Shown: positions 17,480 through 25,330 of the stretch, one piece after another
Layout: each line of letters begins with the position of its first letter
How positions within the stretch are numbered: the stretch's first letter is position 1
Source of the DNA: GWB2-37-7 sp942492835
Lineage (GTDB): Bacteria > Bacillota > Clostridia > Lutisporales > Lutisporaceae
Length of the DNA: 64,000 nt
Assembly (NCBI GenBank): GCA_942492835.1
Contig: OW818645.1
Coordinates: 1,736,001-1,800,000 of the forward strand
Direction of reading: 5' to 3'
Translations under genes and position numbers: made by a program
Notes under the pieces: model-generated
Told to the model about the DNA's origin: nothing
The model's database searches: none
What the model saw: the letters and a program-made list of their open reading frames with translations, nothing else

Positions 17480-18727
17480 TCAGCTTTTCCTTTCAGCAAA
17501 GAAATTTTTGACCAAATTATTGTTTCCTTTGTCTAAAATTTTTATTTCCTTATAGGCTTTTTCTATATTAGCCTGTAATGCCTCCATGCTTTCTCCTGTA
17601 ATAATCATGTATCCTGCTCTAGCTGTTGCGTTCTCAATTTCCCCTATGATACTATTTAAGCCTACATTATATTTAGCTTGAAGAACTTCCGGCAACTGTT
17701 TAAGCTTCTCCATATCATTTAGAAAATGCACAGTCCCATGGTCTGCAAATATCATTTGAACAGACAATTTCTTATTGTTTTTCTCTAAGTCATAGTTATC
17801 TAGTAGGGATGTATCCAACTCTCTTCCTAGACTACCTTCAATTAACATATTTAAAATATCTATGCCAGTAACAGCAGGAATAAATTCATCCTCATAGGCT
17901 CCTCCGATTCTACAGGCGATTTCATTCACCTTGATACCTTCTTTGCCAATCAGCATTTGATAATATATAGGACCGTTATGTATCTTGAATGTATCAGTTA
18001 TTTTTATCGTAAGCTGTTTTATTTCTTTGTAATAGTCATTCATAAACTTGGAGGGAAAATCATGGGCTATGCATACGCCTATATGGGGGTAGTTATTATG
18101 GCATACTCTATCCGTAACAGTTAGTATATGAAGCTTGCCATTACACAGCCAACCGCTTACTGTAATCTCTTCACTTGGGTAGTACTCTTCCACCAAAATT
18201 TCCTGTTCTTTTGAAAAACTCAAGACTTCGTCAAACACAGTTCTTATTTCCTCTATAGATTCAAGCTTGTATACACCCCGCTGCCCTTGACTGTCCAAAG
18301 GTTTGACGACCAGAGGAAAACTCATACCTATAAGCTCTGATTCTGTAAAATTCTTTGATATAAGTCTATAATCTGCTGTTGGTATTTGGTTACTTTTGAA
18401 AATACCCTTCATAATCTTTTTGTTTGTTACAGCTTTAGCGGTTTTAACATCTATAAAGCTTGGCAGTCCCAGCTTCTCCGCTACCCTTGCCGCAGTATAA
18501 ACAGGCTGATCTGTACCCAAGGTAAGCACTCCGTCAATCTGATGCTTCTCTGCTGCCTTTATGTTTGCCTCCACATCAAAGGTGCTAATCAGCTCACCAA
18601 TGTCACATATCTGCTTTGCTGGTGCATTTTTATAGTAATCACTTACTATTACAGTGTGTCCCTTTTGCTTTGCTCTTTTTACCGCATTGAGCTGACCATT
18701 GCTCCCACCTAAAATTAAAAGCTTCAT
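17480..18727 (-). CDS. ATP-grasp ligase, carbamoyl-phosphate-synthase-like
   Basis: A 415-residue enzyme that should activate a carboxylate as an acyl phosphate and join it to an amine or thiol. The N-terminal pre-ATP-grasp fold has a glycine-rich start (LLILGGSNGQLNAVKRAKQ). The central domain has the phosphate loop and lysines (FPLVVKPLDSQGQRGVYKL), EILVEEYYPSEEITVSG, and the metal ligands near the end (GIKVNEIACRIGGAYEDEF). Such proteins occur in cell-surface and capsule loci as amino-acid or acyl ligases. It lies between a GT2 gene and the ABC importer, with 1-10 nt gaps. It may modify the amino group of the dTDP-sugar product, or act on the imported compound; both are inference. Confidence 0.85.
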   Translation of the reverse strand: MKLLILGGSNGQLNAVKRAKQKGHTVIVSDYYKNAPAKQICDIGELISTFDVEANIKAAEKHQIDGVLTLGTDQPVYTAARVAEKLGLPSFIDVKTAKAVTNKKIMKGIFKSNQIPTADYRLISKNFTESELIGMSFPLVVKPLDSQGQRGVYKLESIEEIRTVFDEVLSFSKEQEILVEEYYPSEEITVSGWLCNGKLHILTVTDRVCHNNYPHIGVCIAHDFPSKFMNDYYKEIKQLTIKITDTFKIHNGPIYYQMLIGKEGIKVNEIACRIGGAYEDEFIPAVTGIDILNMLIEGSLGRELDTSLLDNYDLEKNNKKLSVQMIFADHGTVHFLNDMEKLKQLPEVLQAKYNVGLNSIIGEIENATARAGYMIITGESMEALQANIEKAYKEIKILDKGNNNLVKNFFAERKS

Positions 18728-18736
18728 ATTTTTCTC

Positions 18737-19471
18737 CTATAAATATGTTTCTTTGATTTTATATTGAGGTTTGGTATCTTGTACCATTTTTTTGTTAGTC
18801 CTGCTATAGTTTATATAAATGTTGTAGAACAACTTTGCAAGCTTCTTAATATTATAGTTTGAGCTTCCATATTTACGCTGTTCATGCATAACAATTGCAT
18901 TTCCTATATTTTTTGTATATCTTAGTGTTATTGCAGTAATGTAAACAAAAGAAGCTTTTTCCTCTATGACCTTCAAGGCTATAGAGCTTCTCATTACTCT
19001 AAAGCTGCTTACCCTGACATTTTTGGGTTTACCACAAACAATGTTAAATAGGTGGTCTGTCATATTACTTCCAAAATTTCTTACTGCTGAATGTTTTTTG
19101 ACTGTAGGTATTCCATACACTACATCATAGCCCTTTTCTATTTCTTCCATAAGTGTTGCAATCTCTTCGGGAGGATTTTGCAAATCATCATCTATGGTAA
19201 TTACATAATCACCTTTTGCATGTCGTAAGCCACACATAATAGCATTCTGCTGACCGAAGTTTTCACTAAGCTGTATAAGCTTTATTGAAGTATTGCTGTC
19301 TCGTGCTGCTTTCATCTGAATAAAGCTGTCATCTACGCTATTGTCATCAACCAAAATAATCTCATATACATTTGTAATGGCAGTTAAATTTTTAATCAGT
19401 CTGTTGCACAGCTCCTGTATTGATTTAGAGCTGTTATATACAGGTACAATTACTGAAATGCTGCCATACAT
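18737..19471 (-). CDS. family 2 glycosyltransferase
   Basis: A 244-residue GT-A glycosyltransferase. It opens with the nucleotide-binding strand (ISVIVPVYNSSKSIQELC), then ILVDDNSVDDS, LSENFGQQNAIMCGLRHAKG and the DxD-like ITIDDDLQNPPEEI. This is the ArnC/dolichol-phosphate-mannose-synthase-like type, but without the usual C-terminal membrane helices. It would transfer the operon's dTDP-sugar to a lipid carrier or glycan. A GGAGG precedes the ATG, which begins directly after the aminotransferase stop. Confidence 0.9.
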   Translation of the reverse strand: MYGSISVIVPVYNSSKSIQELCNRLIKNLTAITNVYEIILVDDNSVDDSFIQMKAARDSNTSIKLIQLSENFGQQNAIMCGLRHAKGDYVITIDDDLQNPPEEIATLMEEIEKGYDVVYGIPTVKKHSAVRNFGSNMTDHLFNIVCGKPKNVRVSSFRVMRSSIALKVIEEKASFVYITAITLRYTKNIGNAIVMHEQRKYGSSNYNIKKLAKLFYNIYINYSRTNKKMVQDTKPQYKIKETYL

Positions 19472-20611
19472 CTATAAATCCTCCAATATGTTTGTTATAG
19501 CTTCACCTATATAGTTTAGTTCCACTGATTTAAGATCAGGGTATATTGGAAGCCTTAAGACACATTTACCTATCCGATTAGTCACTGGTAAATCCTCTGC
19601 AATAAAGCCTAGGCTTCTCCCCATAGCAGAGCTATGCAGTGGAACAAAATGGCTGGCTGTATGGATGTTTTTGTCCTTTAGCCGCTTCATTACATAAGCT
19701 TGAGTTTTTGCATCATTAAATAGCAAATAAAATATATGATAGTTTGAGCGGCATTCCTCTGGTATTTTTGTCATGCTGAAAAGTCCTTTATTGGCGTATC
19801 CTTGCAGCATCCTTGTATAAAAATCATGGACTCTATGTCGCTCTTTGGTAATATAGTCCATATCCTCCAGTTGACCATAAAGCATTGCCATTAAGATATC
19901 TGAAGGGCTATAGCTAGAGCCTATATCTACCCAACTGTAGCTGTCCACTTCACCCCTTAGGAACTTTACTCTATCTGTTCCTTTTTGTCTTATGCAATCC
20001 GCTCTCTCTAAAATTTCTTCGTCTTTAACATTTATAAGCAAAGCTCCTCCCTCACCGCTAGTAAAATTCTTTGTGCTGTGAAAGCTGTAGCAGCCCATAT
20101 GTCCAATACTTCCAAGATATTTGTTTTTATATTTTGCATTTACTCCTTGAGCTGCATCCTCTATTACAAAAAGCTTATGCTTTTTTGCTATGTCCATTAT
20201 TTCATCCATCTTACAGCCTATCCCGCCGTAATGCACAGGAACTATAGCCTTTGTCCTATCTGTTATCAGCTTATGTATAGAGCTTGGATCTATATTTAGA
20301 GTTGCTTCCTCTACTTCGGCAAAAACAGGCTTTGCCCCTCGAAGCAAAACTGAGTTTGCTGTAGAGCTAAAGGTAAAGGAAGGCATTATAACCTCATCCC
20401 CAGGCTTAATATCTATCAGAAGCATTGCTAATTCCAAAGCATGAGTAGCTGAGGTAGTCATCAAGACCTTGTTTAGTGCGAAGCTTTTTGTTAGAAGCTC
20501 TTCAACCTTCGTTGTATAATAACAGTCTCCGCTTATTTTGCCCATTGAGATAGCATCAATTATATATTGTGTCTCCCCTTGAGATTTATAAGTTTCATTA
20601 AATGAGATCAT
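19472..20611 (-). CDS. DegT/DnrJ/EryC1/StrS aminotransferase, WecE (RffA)-like
   Basis: A 379-residue PLP-dependent sugar aminotransferase. The PLP region is clear: TTSATHALELAMLL, GDEVIMPSFTFSSTANSVLL, VIEDAAQGVNAKYKNKYLG, and the lysine-bearing SFHSTKNFTSGEGGALLI. The sequence most resembles WecE/RffA, which makes dTDP-4-amino-4,6-dideoxygalactose (Fuc4N) from the 4-keto sugar. RmlA- and RmlB-like enzymes are encoded directly upstream, so the three make a short route from glucose-1-phosphate to a dTDP-4-amino-6-deoxyhexose. The exact stereochemistry is inferred. Start overlaps the rmlA stop by 14 nt. Confidence 0.9.
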   Translation of the reverse strand: MISFNETYKSQGETQYIIDAISMGKISGDCYYTTKVEELLTKSFALNKVLMTTSATHALELAMLLIDIKPGDEVIMPSFTFSSTANSVLLRGAKPVFAEVEEATLNIDPSSIHKLITDRTKAIVPVHYGGIGCKMDEIMDIAKKHKLFVIEDAAQGVNAKYKNKYLGSIGHMGCYSFHSTKNFTSGEGGALLINVKDEEILERADCIRQKGTDRVKFLRGEVDSYSWVDIGSSYSPSDILMAMLYGQLEDMDYITKERHRVHDFYTRMLQGYANKGLFSMTKIPEECRSNYHIFYLLFNDAKTQAYVMKRLKDKNIHTASHFVPLHSSAMGRSLGFIAEDLPVTNRIGKCVLRLPIYPDLKSVELNYIGEAITNILEDL

Positions 20612-21356
20612 TTATCATCACTTCTTTGTTTAAAATTATTTCATTATCTACTGTCATAAGCAGTTCATTTGCATATTTTAGGGATTCTATAGTGCCTGCA
20701 TCCGCCCACTGTCCTGTTAATATATTGTAGGTTAATTGCTTTTGCTTAAGATAGGCATTGTTTACAGGTGATATTCCCAGTTCTCCCTTTTTATACGAAA
20801 AAGTACTTCTTATAATGTTAAAAACCTTACTGTCATAAAAATATATGCCTGTTATTGCCATGTTGCCCATATAGGTTTTTGGCTTTTCAACTATATTAGT
20901 TATACAATTTTCCTTCATAACTGCTATTCCATATCGGCTGGGGTCTTGCACTTCCTTCAATAGAAGCTTGGCTCCTACTCTTTGGCTTTTGAATTCATCT
21001 GCATAGGGCTTAATACTGTGCGTAGTTATGTTGTCTCCCAACATCACAGCAATCAAGTCTCCCTCTGCAAAGTCCTCCGCCAGTAGCAGTGCATGAGCTA
21101 TTCCCTTTGCTCCCTCCTGCACCTTATAGGTAGCTTTACAGCCAAGCTTACTGCCATCCCCTACAAGCTTGCGTATATCTCCTATATGCTCTCCACCGCT
21201 GGTTATTAGTATATCTATAATTCCAGCTGATACAAGCTGTTTGATAGGATTATATATCATTGGCTCTCTTCCTACCATAAGCAGATGCTTGTTACTGGTA
21301 TAAGTCAAGGGGCTTAGTCTGGTACCCTTCCCCCCTGCTAATACAACACCTTTCAT
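20598..21356 (-). CDS. rmlA: glucose-1-phosphate thymidylyltransferase-like nucleotidyltransferase
   Basis: A 252-residue nucleotidyltransferase with the sugar-pyrophosphorylase signature (KGVVLAGGKGTRLSPLTYTS) and the downstream LLMVGREPMIYNPIKQL, MLGDNI and IVEKPKTY motifs. It should couple dTTP to a hexose-1-phosphate. It is shorter than the 290-residue RmlA of E. coli and lacks the C-terminal helical part, as in many Clostridia homologues. A GGAGG precedes the ATG. Second gene of the operon after rmlB. Confidence 0.9.
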   Translation of the reverse strand: MKGVVLAGGKGTRLSPLTYTSNKHLLMVGREPMIYNPIKQLVSAGIIDILITSGGEHIGDIRKLVGDGSKLGCKATYKVQEGAKGIAHALLLAEDFAEGDLIAVMLGDNITTHSIKPYADEFKSQRVGAKLLLKEVQDPSRYGIAVMKENCITNIVEKPKTYMGNMAITGIYFYDSKVFNIIRSTFSYKKGELGISPVNNAYLKQKQLTYNILTGQWADAGTIESLKYANELLMTVDNEIILNKEVMINDLI

Positions 21357-21381
21357 CGTTCTTCCTCCAACTGAATATTAA

Positions 21382-22356
21382 TCAAAGATTTTCTATATAC
21401 CATTTAATAGTGCTTTTTAGTGCTTCATCAAAAGCATATGTTGGACTCCAGCTAAGCTCATTTATAAGCTTCTGCGCATTTATATTATAGCAGCGGTCAT
21501 GCCCCTCACGATCTTCCACATAGCTTATAAGACTATCATTTAATTTAAGCTTTCTACTGTCGCCCTCTAGCAGCTGCTGACTTAGCTCTTGTATTATCTT
21601 CCTTACAAGCTGTATATTTTGAACTCTATTATCTGAGCTTATATTATAAATTTCACCGATTCTGCCTTTATACATTACTTCAAGCACTGCACTACAATGA
21701 TCTTCAACATATATCCAATCTCTCATCTGAAGACCATCTCCATAGATTGGAATTTGTTGCCCACTTAAACACTTATCAATTACTAAAGGTATAAGCTTTT
21801 CTTTATGTTGGTGAGATCCAAAATTGTTGGTACAGCGTGTTACCACTACAGGCAGTCCATAGGTATGATGATAAGATAATGCAAGCAGGTCTGCGGCTGC
21901 TTTACTTGCAGCATATGGATTGCTGGGCTGTATTTTATCACTTTCTACAAAGCTATAATCAACGCTGGCACCGTAAACTTCATCGGTTGAGATCTGAATA
22001 AACTTATTTACGTTATGCTTATGTGCAGCCTGCAACAGTACTTGTGTACCTAGAACATTGGTTTTTACAAAAACTTCACTGCTTTCTATACTTCTATCCA
22101 CATGAGATTCAGCCGCAAAGTTCAATACATACTGAGGCTTATGTTCCTCAAATATGGCATCAATAGCCGTAAAATTGCAGATGTCCTCTTGATAAAACCT
22201 ATAATTTGAGCTGCTTAATTCCTTAAGATTCTCTAAGTCACCTGCATAGGTAAGCTTGTCTATGTTAATTATAGTAGCTTCCTTATTTTGCCTTTGTAAG
22301 TATTGTATAAAGTTTGATCCTATAAATCCTGCGCCGCCTGTTATAACAACCTTCAT
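21382..22356 (-). CDS. rmlB: dTDP-glucose 4,6-dehydratase
   Basis: A 324-residue short-chain dehydrogenase/reductase converting dTDP-glucose to dTDP-4-keto-6-deoxyglucose. NAD-binding GGAGFIGSNFIQYL is at residues ~7-20. The catalytic STDEVYGA and YAASKAAADLLALSY motifs are intact, with NFAAESHVDRSI and RCTNNFGSHQHKEKLIP. Length and motifs match RmlB. It is the first gene of the minus-strand operon running to 15013, with AGGAG ahead of the ATG. The short gap to the divergent tusA-like gene at 22444 must hold both promoters. Confidence 0.96.
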   Translation of the reverse strand: MKVVITGGAGFIGSNFIQYLQRQNKEATIINIDKLTYAGDLENLKELSSSNYRFYQEDICNFTAIDAIFEEHKPQYVLNFAAESHVDRSIESSEVFVKTNVLGTQVLLQAAHKHNVNKFIQISTDEVYGASVDYSFVESDKIQPSNPYAASKAAADLLALSYHHTYGLPVVVTRCTNNFGSHQHKEKLIPLVIDKCLSGQQIPIYGDGLQMRDWIYVEDHCSAVLEVMYKGRIGEIYNISSDNRVQNIQLVRKIIQELSQQLLEGDSRKLKLNDSLISYVEDREGHDRCYNINAQKLINELSWSPTYAFDEALKSTIKWYIENL

Positions 22357-22443
22357 ATCTTTCTCCTGAACTTTATAAAATTTCGCAATGTTTTATATTT
22401 TTTTGTTATAATAAGAATAAAGAAATTTTTTATGAGGTACCTT

Positions 22444-22662
22444 ATGGAAAAAATTGATTGTTTAGGTGAATACTGCCCTATTCCTATATTACGAATCAAA
22501 GACCATTTAAAAAAGTCCAAAAAAGGTGAGCCTTTTATGGTAGTTACAGATCATAGCTGCGTACTGCAATCAATTGAAGACTATTGTAAAAAAATCAAGC
22601 TTGAAATTGAAATTGATGAAGTAATAAATGGAGTATGGGAAATCACCATCACAAAGCTTTAA
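22444..22662 (+). CDS. TusA/SirA-like sulfurtransferase
   Basis: A 72-residue TusA-fold protein with the active Cys in CLGEYCPIPILRIKDHLKK and the later TDHSCVLQSI. TusA relatives carry a persulfide on this Cys and hand sulfur or selenium to partner proteins. The ATG at 22444 has GAGGT six bases upstream; the ATG at 22432 overlaps that site. A TTGTTATAAT promoter-like element lies about 30 nt upstream. Its stop overlaps the end of the convergent LysR gene by four bases. It is one of three TusA-like genes in this window. Confidence 0.9.
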   Translation: MEKIDCLGEYCPIPILRIKDHLKKSKKGEPFMVVTDHSCVLQSIEDYCKKIKLEIEIDEVINGVWEITITKL

Positions 22663-23555
22663 CAGAAGCTTTTTTCTCCTATTTCCTTTAGAAAATGTAT
22701 AAATCCCTTTATTCTTTTGTTCATGTCATGGTCTTTTTTGTATACAATATAAATATCATAATATAAATCCACATCAACTATATTTATAATTTTTAACTGC
22801 TTTGAATATAATTCCTGCTTGATCGAAATGTAGGGTAGTATTGATAAGCCATGTCCCTTTAGAACACTAGATTTTACAGACTCTGTGGAGTCTAATGAAA
22901 ATAGTATATTATAGTTATTGATATCAAAGCCATGCTCTTTAAAGCTATCATCTATCTGCTTTCTGCATTTATCCTTTTCATGTATCATAACCAATGGATA
23001 TCCCTTTAGCTCGCCTAGAGTAATTTCATCCTTAATATTAAAATCAATTGATGCAGCCAAAACCATACGGTCCGTACCGATCTTTGAATTTATCAGTTCA
23101 GAGTCATTTGGTTTACCTTGTATAAAACCTACATCACAAATATCGCTTAGTATATTGCTCTCTATTTGCTCTGAGAGATTTGAAGTCAAATTATAATCAT
23201 AATTAGAAAAGTGTTCTTTAATCTTATAAATTGTACAAGGGAGTGCATATGTTGCCATAGTGGGACAAGCCTCTATTCTAATGGTACCATTTCTTTTATT
23301 TATAGTTGCTAGGTCTTCCGTCATATTATCATAAGTCTTAATTAAATTTTTTGCATATTTCGCTACAATAATACCAGCTTCTGTCAACTCCACACCTTTG
23401 TTACTTCTCTCTAAGAGCTTATAGCCCAGACTATCTTCTAACCTTTGTATTTGTTGGCTCAATGCGGGCTGAGAAATATGTGAGCTAATTGCTACCTTTG
23501 ATATACTCCGAATACTTGCAACCTCACAAAAATACTTCAAATACTCAATATGCAT
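22659..23555 (-). CDS. LysR-family transcriptional regulator
   Basis: A 298-residue LTTR. The winged helix-turn-helix is at residues 1-60 (MHIEYLKYFCEVASIRSISK, then QPALSQQIQRLEDSLGYKLL), followed by a linker helix and a periplasmic-binding-like effector domain from ~90. CysB/CysL-type LTTRs control sulfur genes. This one is divergent from the YeeE-TusA-flavoprotein operon at 23806, and the space between contains a strong inverted repeat (23657-23685) suited to an LTTR. Control of that operon and of itself is therefore likely. The effector is unknown. Confidence 0.92.
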   Translation of the reverse strand: MHIEYLKYFCEVASIRSISKVAISSHISQPALSQQIQRLEDSLGYKLLERSNKGVELTEAGIIVAKYAKNLIKTYDNMTEDLATINKRNGTIRIEACPTMATYALPCTIYKIKEHFSNYDYNLTSNLSEQIESNILSDICDVGFIQGKPNDSELINSKIGTDRMVLAASIDFNIKDEITLGELKGYPLVMIHEKDKCRKQIDDSFKEHGFDINNYNILFSLDSTESVKSSVLKGHGLSILPYISIKQELYSKQLKIINIVDVDLYYDIYIVYKKDHDMNKRIKGFIHFLKEIGEKSFC

Positions 23556-23656
23556 GACTTCATCCCCTTTGTTAATTTATAAACACGCTTTGTTAAAATT
23601 CTAATATTTAATTTTATTATAAGAATATTATGTGACATTTTTATTATAACATGTAC

Positions 23657-23685
23657 TTTTGCCATAAATAAAGCTTATGGCAAAA
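23657..23685. promoter_or_regulatory. inverted repeat, probable LysR-type operator
   Basis: Perfect 11-bp arms TTTTGCCATAA / TTATGGCAAAA separated by 7 nt, in the 250-bp divergent region between the LysR gene and the operon at 23806. A TATAAT (around 23750) further right is the likely -10 of the operon. Binding by the adjacent LysR protein is inferred. Confidence 0.6.
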
Positions 23686-23805
23686 ATTATACTATAACTT
23701 ACTGTTATATAGCATAAGCACATCATATGCTTGTAGAATTTTGTCTATGTTATAATCGTGTAAAGGGTCTTTGTTAAATATATATCTAACGAGGGAGGGA
23801 AAACA

Positions 23806-24507
23806 ATGTCTGAAACAAATTTAAGTGCTCGTACTTCATCGAGAGCGAGAACAAATACCAAAAAGAAACCTAAGGTAAATCAGATTCCATTTGGTATTGC
23901 AATGTTTGTTTGTGTTATTGCCTTTGGTATATTTCTATCTACAATATCACCCAAACTTGCACTTTTCTGGATATTAGGCTGTTCTTTTGGATTTATACTA
24001 CAAAAATCACGTTTCTGCTTTACAGCATCCTTAAGAGACCCATACCTGACAGGTAGTACATCTGTTACTCGTGCAGTATTAATTGCTTTTGCAATTACGA
24101 CTATTGGTTTCACAGCAATTAAGTATGGTGCTTACCTCAAAGGTCTTCCTATACCAGGTCAAAGCTACATCGTACCTATCAGCTTCGCTACAGCAGCAGG
24201 TGCTTTCTTATTTGGCATAGGCATGGTAATAGCAGGCGGTTGTGCATCTGGTACCTTGATGCGTGTTGGTGAAGGCTTTGGAATGCAGATGCTTTCATTA
24301 TTTTTCTTTGTGATTGGCTCACTTTGGGGAGCTCATGATTTTGGCTGGTGGAAGCTCAATTTCATCTTAAAGGGTACTAAGATATTTCTACCTGATATAT
24401 TTGGATGGGCTGGTGCTCTAGCAGTTCAACTCCTAGTCATCGCTGCACTATATATATTGGCAGATAAATGGGAAAATCGTAAACTAAACGGAGAACAAAA
24501 TCACTAA
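23806..24507 (+). CDS. YeeE/YedE (TsuA-like) transporter, N-terminal half protein
   Basis: A 233-residue membrane protein with about six hydrophobic segments after a basic, Ser/Thr-rich cytosolic N-terminus. It carries two conserved Cys motifs of the YeeE/YedE family, LQKSRFCFTASLRD and VIAGGCASGTLMRVGEG. Known members take up thiosulfate (TsuA) or are proposed to carry selenium compounds. Full-length members are about 330-360 residues, as the copy at 30370; here a second partial member (24783) supplies the rest, and a TusA-like gene sits between them. A GAGGGAGG lies ahead of the ATG. First gene of a four-gene operon. Confidence 0.88.
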   Translation: MSETNLSARTSSRARTNTKKKPKVNQIPFGIAMFVCVIAFGIFLSTISPKLALFWILGCSFGFILQKSRFCFTASLRDPYLTGSTSVTRAVLIAFAITTIGFTAIKYGAYLKGLPIPGQSYIVPISFATAAGAFLFGIGMVIAGGCASGTLMRVGEGFGMQMLSLFFFVIGSLWGAHDFGWWKLNFILKGTKIFLPDIFGWAGALAVQLLVIAALYILADKWENRKLNGEQNH

Positions 24508-24532
24508 AATAAATTTTAAGGAGGATATTAAA

Positions 24533-24763
24533 ATGGCTAAAGAAGTTGTATTAGATTGTATGGGTGAGGCATGTCCAGTGCCACTAATAAAGACAGAGAA
24601 CGCATTAAAGAAAATAGAGATTGGTGACATACTTATAGTTCAGATAGACCATAGCTGCGCTATGAAGAATGTACCAGAATGGGCTAGAAAAGAAGGTCAC
24701 AACGTAGAAATAGAAGAAGTTGATGATGGTGAATGGGAAGTTGTAATAGAGAAAACAAAATAA
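24533..24763 (+). CDS. TusA-like sulfur carrier
   Basis: A 76-residue protein with the TusA signature (DCMGEACPVPLIKTENALKK) and IDHSCAMKNVPEW. It is encoded between two YeeE/YedE-family genes, as TsuB accompanies the TsuA thiosulfate transporter, so it likely accepts imported sulfur as a persulfide on Cys. The second Cys (DHSC) is shared with the TusA-like protein at 22444 but not with the one at 31442. AAGGAGG precedes the ATG. Confidence 0.93.
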   Translation: MAKEVVLDCMGEACPVPLIKTENALKKIEIGDILIVQIDHSCAMKNVPEWARKEGHNVEIEEVDDGEWEVVIEKTK

Positions 24764-24782
24764 CCTTTACGGGGGTGCAATT

Positions 24783-25316
24783 TTGGATATTAAAAAGAAT
24801 AAGTATTATCAATTATGGTTTAAAAATGCATGGACTTATGTAACTGGTGCAGTTTTATTATCATTGTTTCAAATAGTAACAATGGTTACTACTAATGATC
24901 CATGGGGAGTTTCAGGTCCTTTTGCAAACTGGGGCGCATGGATATATAGAGCTATTGGCGGCAGTGTAGACAAATGGAATTACTTTAGCAGTTCAGGAGC
25001 GCAAGCAACCCTAAATGCTGGATTTCTTAATGATCCTGGTTCATTAAGGAATATAGGTATAATTGCAGGTGCATTGCTTGCAACACTAATGGCTTCACAG
25101 TTCAAGTTTAAAAAAATAAAATCCTATAAACAAGTAATTGCTGCAATGATAGGCGGACTGTTAATGGGTTACGGAGCTAGAATAGGCTTCGGCTGTAATA
25201 TCGGAGCTTTGTATAGCGGTATTGCATCTCTTTCCGTTTCTGGATGGGTGTTTGCAATATTCCTATTCTTGGGCGCAATAGTTGGCAGTAAGCTTCTGGT
25301 TAAACACTTTATGTAA
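24783..25316 (+). CDS. YeeE/YedE-family transporter, second half protein
   Basis: A 177-residue membrane protein with four to five hydrophobic segments and one YeeE/YedE Cys motif (GYGARIGFGCNIGALYSGI). The start is TTG behind GGGGGTG, so it is a separately translated unit and not a frameshifted tail. It probably pairs with the product of 23806 to form a complete thiosulfate- or selenium-type channel. The loop around residues 40-85 (Trp/Gly-rich, then FSSSGAQATLNAGFLNDPGS) faces one side of the membrane and is typical of this half-size subfamily. Confidence 0.87.
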   Translation: MDIKKNKYYQLWFKNAWTYVTGAVLLSLFQIVTMVTTNDPWGVSGPFANWGAWIYRAIGGSVDKWNYFSSSGAQATLNAGFLNDPGSLRNIGIIAGALLATLMASQFKFKKIKSYKQVIAAMIGGLLMGYGARIGFGCNIGALYSGIASLSVSGWVFAIFLFLGAIVGSKLLVKHFM

Positions 25317-25330
25317 TTTAGGAGGCCGAA

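Noticed and set aside
24783..25316. Frameshifted tail of the upstream YeeE gene
   Set aside because: A separate TTG with GGGGGTG ribosome binding site and an intervening tusA-like gene show it is an independent gene.
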